From positions 2,232,001 through 2,296,000 of the forward strand of contig JAEOAD010000055.1 in assembly GCA_036365145.1 (NCBI GenBank): a stretch of DNA of 64,000 nucleotides, given 5' to 3'. Below the pieces are notes generated by a model that worked only from the letters and a program-made list of their open reading frames with translations, was not told the origin of the DNA and made no database searches. This DNA comes from Orientallactaga sibirica. Its lineage: Eukaryota; Chordata; Mammalia; Rodentia; Dipodidae. Below, one piece after another: positions 48,601-59,900 of this stretch. Both the position numbers and the translations under genes were made by a program. Each line of letters opens with the position of its first letter. The stretch's first letter is position 1.

Positions 48601-50681
48601 CCCAATCTCTCTAATAAATAAATAAAGATAAAATATTTTAAAAAATAGAAGAGGGCTGGTGATATGGTTCAGTGGTTAAGGGCTTGCCTCCAGAGCCTAA
48701 TGACCTGGGCCAGCCTGGGTTCATTTCTCCAGGATACACATGAGCCAGATGCACAAAGTGGTACATGCATCTGGAGTTTGTTTTCAGTGGCTAGAGATAG
48801 TGGCACACCAATCTCTCTCTCTCTCTCTCAGAAATAAATAAAATATTTTTAAAAAATAGGAAGGAGACTATTTGGAAAGAAGAAAGTATTCAATGGAGGG
48901 TGGATTTGAGAAGAGGAAAATGGGGGTGTTGGGAGGGAATTATCATGATTTATTGTCTATCATATGGAAGCTGTCAATAAAGTCAAAAAAATTTAAAAAT
49001 GTGCAAAAGATGTGATGGCAGTGAGAAAGTGGTATGTTGAAATCTAAATCCCAGAGAGGAAAATTGAGCCTAGGAATCCAGTTTAGCCTCAAGGGCATTT
49101 TCTGATCATCTTAAAATCAAATTGTGGGACTGGAGAGCTGGCTTAGTGGTTAAGGGGCTTGCCTATAAAGTCTAAGGACTCAGGTGCAATTCCCCAGTAC
49201 CAGTGTAAGCCAGTGTCACAAGGTGACACATGCATCTGGAGTTCGTTTGTAGTGGCTAGAGGCCCTGGCATACCTATTCTCTCTTTCTCTCTCTCAAATA
49301 AATAAATAAATAAATATTTTAAAACATCAAATTATGTTTTAAGAGTCCTGGAGATTGCAGACATGGGCTACCATGCTTCAATGTGGGGGCTAGGGATCAG
49401 AGCTCAGGTTCTCATGCCTCTATGACAAACACTTTACCAACTAAGCTATCTCTACAGTCCCATGAGATTTTTTTTTTTTTTTTTTTTTTTTGTTTTTCGA
49501 GGTAGGGTCTCACCACTCTGGCCCAGGCTGACCTGGAATTAACTTTGTTGTCTCAGGGTGGCCTCAAACTCACAATGATCCTCCTACCTCTGCCTCCCAA
49601 GTTCTGGGATTAAAGGCGTGCGCCACCACACCTGGCTTTTTTTTTATTTTTATTTTTTTGAGGTAGGGTCTTGCTCTAGCTCAGGTTGACCTGGAATTCA
49701 TTATGTAGTCTCAAGGTGGCCTCGAACTCTCAGTGATCCTCTTACCTCTGCCTCCTGAGTGCTGGGATTAAAGGCGTGCACCACATCGCCTGGCTTCAGA
49801 GAGAATGGGTGCACCAGGGCTGCTAGCCGCTGCAAACAGACTCCAGATGCATGCACCATTTTGTACATCTGGCTTTATGTGGGTACTGGGGAATCGAACC
49901 CAGGTCATTAGGCTTTTGCCTGAACTGCTGAGCCATCTCTAGCCTTCCTGAAATATTTTTACTACAAATCAACATAGCTTCTGGCAGTAGGATACACCCA
50001 AGAGTCTACAAATGTTTCTTTATCAGCTAGCAAGAACCACTGGAAACAGTCTGCTTTAGCCTGGCAAGGATAACAGTATACTTTCAGGGCTACAGCAACT
50101 CTCAAGTCCTATTATAGTCTACTCCACAGGAATTAGGATTAGTTTGATGTCACACAGAACATCATGCTGATCAGAGCAAATCTGCTTTAGAATGTTTTGA
50201 TTTCAGTTACAATTTTTAGCTTTAGAATTTCTTTTTGTTTGTTTTTTCTTTCTTTCTCCTCCTCTTCTTCTTCTTCTTCCTCCTCCTCCTCCTCCTCTTC
50301 TTCTTCTTTTCGAGGTAGGGTTTCAGTGTAGATTCAGGTTGACCTGGAATCCACTAGTCTCAGGGTGGCTTTGAACTCACAGTGATCCTCCTGTCTCCTG
50401 AGTGCTGGGATTAAAGGTATGCACTACCATGCCTGGCTACTTGTTTTTAAAGATAAATTTATTTATTTATTTATTTATGAGAGAGAATGAATGAACGAAT
50501 GAATGAATGAATAAATTTATCACCAGGGCCTCTTGCAGCTGCAAACAAATTCCAGTCACATGTGCATCTGGCTTTATGTAAGTACTAAGGAATGGAACCC
50601 AGGCCAGCAGGCTTTGGAAGCAAGCACCTTTAACTGCTGAGCCCTCTCCCTAGCCCTTGTTTTCCTTTTCAGTTTTCTACC

Positions 50682-50722
<41 letters not shown>

Positions 50723-50921
50723 AGGTAGGGTCTCACTCTAGCTCAGGCTGACCTGTAATTCACTATGTAGTCTCAGGGCAGCCTCGAACTCACGGTGATC
50801 CTCCTACCTCTGCCACCCAAATGCTGGGATTAAAGGCGTGCGCCACCATGCCCGGCTACCTCTTTACTATTATTTATATTTTACTTGCATGTCATTTTCT
50901 TGATTTTCTCTGTCTTCTGGT

Positions 50922-50960
<39 letters not shown>

Positions 50961-53900
50961 ATATTTACAGTTGTTTTAAAGTTTTATCTAGTAGGCACTC
51001 TGGATTTTCTTGAGGGAGTTTTTTTGTATTCTTAGCTTTCAAGGGCCTATTCTTTCCTATTTTCTTCTATGCCTTGGGGTTTTTCACTTGAAAACTGTAT
51101 GTTGGAATCTACCAACATGCTGACTCTGGAAGTTAGCTTGTACCCTCTTTTCACTGTGCTTGGCTTATATTTTATTATTTATTTTTATTTTCACAGGATG
51201 TCTTTGTGCCAAGGATCATTCTGGGGTGTAAGGGTGTGTCTTCTCAGATCTTTTCTGACTCTGTACCTTTCCCTGGGTGTTTATGGCGATTTTCCAATGT
51301 CTTCCACATAGAAAGTTGACTTTGAACGTCCTAGACTTTGTCTGGTTCCCAAAAGAGATGGAAAAAAAATGAAAGGGAATAGAAGAAAAAGTATCAGTTG
51401 CTTAAATTTTCTGAAGGTTTCTTTGAGTGAAGAAGGCTGGGTTATAACTGTGTCTGTGGAGGGTGGTCTATGTGCAACAATGTGTGCTAGCCTCTGTATC
51501 TGCTCTTCACTATTAGACACAGCAACAGTGATCACAGCACAGATCCCAGCATTTAGAGAACGGGGACCTTTCTGCCCGCTCTGGCTCCTACAAGCTGTTG
51601 GTAGTCACTCCATGAGTCTGCGGTACTACCTACTAGGAGATTGGGGCTTGGAGGATGGGTAGCGGCTGAAACTGAGTGACATCACCTGCAGTCTGCTAGC
51701 ACACTTTCCTTTAGAAGATATGAGCTCTCAACTGACAATCATTTCTTTTTTCTGGGAGAGGAGACAGATTCTTCCTTTTTAATTTCATTTTAGAGACGGA
51801 CAGAGAGAGAACTGGTGTGCTAGGGCCTCAGCCACTGCAATCCAACTCCAGACGCTTGCGCCACCTAGTGGGCATGTGTGATCTTGTGCTTGCCTTACCT
51901 TTGTGTGTCTGGCTAACATGGGATCTGGAGAGTTGAACATGGATCCTTAGGCTTCACAGGCAAGCACCTTAACCACAAAGCCATCTCTCCAGCCCAAGGA
52001 GACAGATTCTTGATGTGTCCTTTTCCACTCTCTGCCTAGAATCCTCATGGGACCATGACATACAACATGAAGTTTCACGGAACTCAGCAGCCATTACAGT
52101 TGCTGATTTTCCCATGACCTGAGGACTAGGAAGAAGGGAAGTTGAAAAGTCACTCCTCTCACAATGATATGTAATAATCCATTTGCAGAATTTTTAATTT
52201 TCATTTTTGCAGCTTTGGGTTTTTTATTTAGGTTCTTCACAAGAGAGGAGTTCCCAGGGGTCCCAGAGTAGTTCCACTGAAGAAGATGTTGAGATTGCTA
52301 CTGGCCACGTGAGGTTCTCATTTCACGGAACCAACAGGCAGGCAAAGAGGGGGCTACTGATTTATTTTGTGAGTGACTTGTCACTGCTAATCAAAAGTAA
52401 ATATAAGGGCTGGGTGTGGTGGCTCACATCTGTAATCCCAGCATTCAGGAGGTGGAAGTAGGAGGATCACCTTGAGTGGAGGCCACAATGAGACTACAGA
52501 GGGAATTCCATGTTAACCTAGGCTACAATGAAACCCTACCTCAAAAAAAGTGAAAATAATGGTTTTATACCTAGAAGACTAAAAGGAGTATCTTTGGAAT
52601 CCATGGAATTACTGATATTCCCCTTAGAAAGTCTATGTCCTTTAGCAAAAGTCACTAGAAAACCATAGTGAGGGCTGGAGAGATGGTTTAGCGGTTAAGG
52701 CACTTGTCTGTGAAGCCTAAGGACCCAAGTTTGATTCTCCAGGTCCCACGTTAGTTTGATTCTCCAGGTCCCACGTTAGCCAGATGCACATTGTGGTGCA
52801 TGCATCTGGAGTTTGTTTGCAGTGCCTAGAGGACCTGGCATGCCCATTCTCTCTCCCTCCCTTCCTCTGTATCTCTGTATCTAATAAATAAATAAATAAA
52901 TAAATAAATAGATGAATAAAAATAAATAAATAAAGGGAAAACTATAGTGTTTCACTAAAAGCAGGACCTTCAAGCACTCAGACTCCTCAGGAGTGAAGGA
53001 TAAGAACCCCAACTAGCTGAAGCACTGGATTAGGGTAATAGGTGATGAAAGAAGGACTTATAAATATCTATTATGGCCTCCTCATAAAAGATGTCTGTAG
53101 CAACAATGAATATTTTTATGTGTAATCTCTGTCTTGTTTTATGTGTGAATATGTATGTGTGTTGTATGTTGCACATTTAAATTACTAATCATAACTGAGT
53201 TTGAACTGTTTTCAAGTAATAAAATACTCATATTTTCCCTTTTTTTTTGAGACATGGTCTTACTTATATAGCCCAGGATGGCCCTGAACTCTTCAATCTT
53301 CCTGCCTCAGTCTCCCAGGTACTGAGATTAGAGATGGTGCTACCATGCCTAACTCATCAATTTCTTTGGGAGAGAAAAATCAAATCATTCAGGGAGAGTT
53401 ATAATAACTGCCAGAGAGCCGGGCATGGTGGCGCACACTTTTAATCCCAGCACTTGGGAGGCAGAGGTAGGAGGACTGTCGTGAGTTTGAGGTCACCCTG
53501 AGACTACATAGTGAATTCCAGGTCAGCCTGAGCTAGAGTAAGATCCTACCTTGAAAAAACAGAAAAAGCCAAAAGAATAATAATAATAACAACAATAACA
53601 ACTGCCAGAACTACATCTCAGCCCTTTGTAGAGTATGAGTGTCTTCAATGTAAGTTAAGTGAAAGCATGCTGTGGTTGCCACTGCTGTGTGAAAATTAAA
53701 TACATAGAGTAGACGTTAGGGTTCCAAGAAGAGGCGGATGAGCTGGTCACCAGCCTATGTGCTGTCAGCCTTCACTCCCTTCCCCCTGTGCTCTGCTGTG
53801 CATGGAGGGGGCTGGAGCCACCCCTTCAGTACACATCCTGGATCAACTTTCCAACAGGCTTCTAGTTAGGTGCTTCAAGGAGACGCCAAGGCAGAGCAGG

Positions 53901-56900
53901 GGGAAGAGCAACTCTTTTGCCTGGCTTCTGACAGCATTTCTGGTGGCAGCAGCAACACAGAAAGTAGCCGTGGCAGGTCTGATGGTGGCAACTGTGTAAG
54001 CAGAGGCTGAGGCAGTGTCTCTTCAGCAGATCTAGAACTACGGTGATGGTTTCTTTTAAAGCGAAGTAGTAATACAGACCCACCACTCCGGTCCAGCAGT
54101 GTGTTAGCAGCTTGGGATATCTGCGTACCCAGCTTTTCTTCCCACGTCCTCCGTCTCCATATGCTCTAACAGAAGCTACTAAGATTGATGTAACCCATTC
54201 TACTTATCACTGGTGATACTGTAGGTGGAATAAAGATTTGGTGGTATGAGTTTGAAAAGAGCCTTTATCTCTAGAGGCACATATTGAAAAATTTATAGAT
54301 GAAATTAGATGAGTCTGCTGACTCATTTATGGCTGGATTTATTTATAGCTCGATAGATTTTTCTCAAGAATAACCTAGAGCAGGGAATGATGGGGCATAG
54401 AGGAATCAAGGCTGGCCATGACTCCACAGTTAGGAGGTAATAATCACTGGGTGGTAGGTACATGGGGGCGCATTTTGCTATTTACTTGCGTGAATCATTT
54501 TTTCCACTGTTGTAACAAATACCTGGGAAAAGCAACTTACGTGGAAGAAACCTTTATTTTGGCTAATAGTTTCACTTTACTATCCTCAAATCCCCTTGAT
54601 TCTGGGCCTGTGGTGAGGCCGAGTATCACGTGACAGAAGCATGTGGCAGATGATAAGCATCACGTGAAGTGCGTGTTTCCCCAGTACCTGGCACAGAGGA
54701 AGGGGCAGGGGCTAAAGCAGATGGAGAATGTTTCTGGTGGAGAAAGCAGGAGGGTCTGGCCTGGACCTTGGAATATGGCCAGAACCGACATAAGTAAACA
54801 GGATGAGTGTGTGGTCTCTGGAAACAGACAAATTTGACTCATATCTTGGCTCTATGACTGACTAGCTTTATAACTTTGGGGAAGTTATAGCACACCTTTC
54901 TGTACCTTCATTTCCTTACCTGATAAGTGGTATAATGATAAGATAACTACCTCATAAAGCTGTCATGATTACTAAATGAACTAGCGCATGAAATGTGGAG
55001 AATAGTGTTTACACAGAAAGCACTGCATGTGTGTCATTGTTCACAGAGGAGGATCCAGTACCTTCTGGCCACAAGGAATGGTTTCAGGAAAGGTGCAGAG
55101 TGGGAATGAACAAAGCTAATTTAGTCGCCAATAAGTAGCCTTGGTGTGCTGGAACAGGCTCATTGGGAGAAACACCAAGCAAGAGCATTATCTGCAGTTT
55201 ATAAATGACCAGAGGTCGGGGAAGTGGCTTGCCAGGCGTTTGAGTCTCTCTTCACAGCACACAGGAGAGTGCGGTGGGGAGAGTCTATCCTAAGCCTTTC
55301 CAGGAAGGGTGAGTGGGTGGCATTCTCCCTGCTTTGGGAACTCATAGCCTGTCTTTATGGCCACTCCCAAGCTTCTGTGGACTACTTCTTTGGATGACAC
55401 CCAGACAAAGGCTCCCGAGGGAACGCACAGGCCAGATCTAAGGTCTGAGAACTTACTGCTCTGTGACTGCCATGTTGGGTGGCAGAGTGGTGAGCCCATT
55501 GCCTGTGAGGAGCAGGACACGAAGGTGTGGCAGAATCCCCAGATCGCAGATGGCCTCCTCAGTCAGGCTGTTGAAGGAAAGGTCCAGGAACTACCATGCA
55601 AAGACAAAAGGTGGGGGACGAAGCAACGTGTGACAACAAGGCCTATGGTACATTTCCCTCCTGGAAAGCTCCCTGGCCCCCAGGATAAAACCTCTCAAGA
55701 TTGGCATTAGAGGCTTCCAGAGCTGAGTCCACTTACCTTCCAGTCTTAGCTGCCGTGGCACCCTTTGTTTCTCCTGTGGTGCTGACCACATGGACCCCTC
55801 CCCATCCTCGCCTTATCCCACCAACTACTCCCTCCTTGTGCTTTTCACTCACACAGGACTGCCTTTCTTCTAGGCACCCAAATCCTAGCTCCAAAGGCCA
55901 CTTTAAATCTGCTTCTTTTAAAAAACATTTTAAGTTTCATTTTTTATTTATTTGAGAGAGAGCCAGGGCCTCCAGCCAGTGTAAATGAACTCCAGATGCA
56001 TGTGCCACCTTGTGCATCTGGCTTATGTGGGTCCTGGGGAATTGAACCTGGGTCCTTTGGCTTTCCAGGCAAGTGCTTTAACTGCTAAGCCATCCCTCCA
56101 TCCCTCATATCTGCTTCTTTATAAAACCTTTCCTGAGCCCAGCCAGGTGGAGTTTCTCCTTCCTCAGACTGAGTACTTTATCTGAATTGCTTCAGGACAC
56201 TTGTCAGCATTTTCAGGGGTGGGCATTCCCCTCCCGCCTTCTCCTGGGCAGGAGCTCTTCCTCCTCTTTCCATCTCTTAATCTAATAAAGTCTCTCTAAG
56301 CTTAAAAAAAAATTACAGGGTATGTGAGATAGAAGACAGGTTTATGGATGTGCCCTGAATCATGTCTGCCACGTGGTGGATGACTGGATCATAAGCCCTT
56401 TGAGGTCAGGGGTCATGTCACTATATCCTTGTAACTCCGCATAGGACCTGGCACAAAGCAGACAGTTACAGCAAATTATCTGAAATGAGATAGCCTATGA
56501 AAGACCGTGGAATGAACCCCATCACCAACTGCCTTATGACTGCCACCTGGATTCATAAGCGAGTTAAGAAGGGTTAAGGAGCAGACAAGAAACTGTCTCT
56601 CTGCAAAGACAGAGGTGACTGGGACAAATGACATCTACCCAGTCTCTGCTGTCTCTCCCCTGAACTTCCCTGGACACTCACTGTGATCGTCTACATGAGC
56701 CACTTCTTTCCCTTCACCCCTGTTTCTATGTGCTCCCCCACATGGGGAAGCTCATCAAATGGAGTCAGGTTCAGTGTGTTAGCCTTAGCTCCATCTCACA
56801 GTCGGCCAGCCGTCATACAGAAGTATCCACGTTGCAGGTCCGTCCAAAATGGAATGGGTTTGTATGGCTCTGCTATAGTAATGGTTCTGAGACCTCAGCT

Positions 56901-59900
56901 TGAGACATGGCTAACTGTGTGATTTAAGGCAAATTACTTAACTTGAGATTCTTTATCAATAAATGGGAAATAAGTGGTTCTATATCGATAAAGCCTTTGG
57001 CCTACGGGCTGGTTCCTAGTAAATGCTTCATTAATGTCGGCCGTCATCATCATCATCCCTTCATTTACTGACCCCATTGCTGAAAGCTTACTTAGCACCA
57101 GTCCCTGCTTCTAAGGGCTCCCAGCTTCCTTAGGATATTTGTCTGTAAAGTGGCAATGCTTCTGGGACAGATACCTGTACACACACCCACAAGGCACAAA
57201 AGCAGGAACAGTGAGGTCTATCCCAGGGAGAGAGGACAGGATTCCCAGAGCAAATGACATCAGAGCTGTCCTCGCAGACTAGTGGTAAAAGGCCCAAGAA
57301 CCAAAGTAACACCATGATAGGCTTCAGCTGCCTTGCAGGCCTCAGGCTAAACTCAGGTCAAGTTCCCAGAATGGAAGAACAAACAGTTTCTGGAAAGACC
57401 ATACTGACCCAAAGTAACGGGCCAATTAGACAAAATAAGCAGGTGTTATGCATTCCTGTGTCTTTGTAGTTTGCTAAACGTTCCTCAGCTGCTGCATAAC
57501 CAATCGACTTGTAACAAGTAAATTTTCCTTCTCTTTGTTTAAACCCAACACGAATCCACTGTGTTGGTGAAGTCAAGAGTCCGAGCTTAAGCCCGAAATA
57601 AAAGCTCTTTGCTTTTGCATACGTGTCTGGACTCTTTGGTGGTCTCTGGGGGGCGCTGTGAACTGGGCACTACAGTGCTTATTTACTAAATTGTTAGAGC
57701 AAAACCATATTCAGGTAAGCAAGTGGCATGAAGCAGGAAGCAGCCATGTTCACTGTGAGAACTGCAAATGGTTTGAGTGTGCGTGTAGCCCACGACATAA
57801 GAGAGGCTGGCCAGGCTGTGAAAGGCCCCCAACACCAAAGGAGTGGTGGGTTCATGCCACAATCAAGAAAGTGAGGGTTTAGGGGATAGAGAGATGGCTT
57901 AGTGGTTAAGGTGCCTGCCTGCAAAACCAAAGGACCAAGGTTTGATTCCCCAGGATCCATGTAAGCCAGATGCACAAAGTGGTGCATGCATCTGGAGTTT
58001 GTTTGTAGCTGCTGAAGGCCCTGGTGTGCCCATTTTCTTTCTCTCTCACCCTCTCTCTCTCTCTCTCTGTCTCTCTCAAATAAATAAATTTTTTAAAAAG
58101 AAAGTGTGGGTTTAAATGTTCTTTATAGCACAGTAAAGTGAAGAGGAAGGCCTGGAAAATCGGCCCCCCGAGGCACAGGTAATGGTGTGAAATCTCTCTA
58201 CCTCACACACCTACATGGACAGTCAAGACCTATGGGCTTATCTGCCGCCTTCACATCTCTTGCCTTTGTTCCCTCGGACCCACTCTTCATAGAGCAGCCA
58301 GAATGGTTTTCCTAAGACATAGTTCTAACCACAGCACTCCTCTGCTTAAAACCCTATGGATCAGGCCGGGCGTGGTGGCACATGCCTTTAATCCCAGCAC
58401 TCGGGAGGCAGCCAGGAGGATGGTTCGAGGCCACCCTAAGACATAGTTCCAGGTCAGCCTGGACCAGAGTGAGACCCTACCTCACAAAAACAAAACAAAA
58501 CAAAAAAACAAAAACAAAAAAAACCCTATGGATCGCTATGCTCCATAAGATGAAGCCTAAACTCTTGAGCAAGCTGTCCAGGGTTCTCCACTTGCTTCAG
58601 CTGCCCCACCAGGCTCACACAGCACTCCATCCCAACCATGCTTAGTAGAATCATCAGTATCAGAGCTTAGGAGCTGGTAAGCCAAGGCCTGTGAGCCCAA
58701 TCCAGCCTCATGCTTGTTTATGGCCACTGAGCTAAGAACAATTTTTACATGTAAAAAATAAGAATGAAAGAAGAATCGTGTGTTACATGGGGCAATCACA
58801 TGACATTCCAATTTCAGCATCATGACTGGCAACAGTTATTACTTCCTTATACAAAAGCAGAGACAAGGGGCTAGAGAGATGGCTTAGCAGTCAAGGCACT
58901 TGCCTGCAAAGCCAAAGGACCCAGGTTCAATTCCCCAGGACCCACGTAAGCCTGATGCATAAGGGGGCACACACATCTGGAGTTCATTTGCAGTGGCTGG
59001 AGGCCCTGGCATGCCCATTCTCTCTCTCTCTCTACCTGCCTATTTCTGTATCTCTCTCTCAAATAAATAAATAAAAAGTTTAAAAAAAAAAGCCGAGCCG
59101 AGTTATAAAAAAGTCACGCCTATTTATGAACATGTAAACCCAAAGTTTAAGATATTTACTTCTGTCTGCCTTCAGGAAAGGCTTGTGGACCCCTGTTCTA
59201 GCTCCTTTGGTTATTCAAGGTTGGATCCAAATTTGCTTTCCATAAAATTAAAGGCAGCTCTAGAAATAAACAGTCTCAGAATCACAGGTCATAGAATTTC
59301 AGAACCAGTCCAGAACTTACAAAGGGGAAAACTTGAATCCCAGAAGGCAAGTTATTTGTCCAAGGAGGCAAGGCATAGGAGGTGGAGCCAAGGCTGGGGA
59401 CAAAGTCTTCTGGCTGCCAGGGCAGAGATCCAGCCGAATGGTTCTCAGACTTGTAAGCAGACAATCGAATCACAGCCAAGTCAAGTTTTTCTAAATTGAC
59501 TCCCAAGGAACTTGACTCTGGCTATTCCCCTTGGGGCAGGCTTTCTGACAAACAAGGACAGAAGATTCCTAACCTAGCCACTGTATCTGCTGAGTCACAT
59601 CAAGTTTTATTACACATCAAAGTACTCATTACTGCAAGCTATAAATTCAGGACATTTGACATGTTTATCTTGCTTCATAGGGAGCCCTTGCAAATCATAG
59701 AGAGAGGAGAACAAATGACTGGTCCACAGATTTCCTTTTTCTCATTTATATTCTGCATCCTAAACTGGCTCTGCTCTTCTCTGTAGACAAATTCCCTTGG
59801 GTAAGGCTGGGTCTTCTAGATTCATCATTTTCATCAGATGCTATCAAACTATAAAGTAGGACATGTACAAAATGAATCCATGATAGCCCAAGTGAATCAG

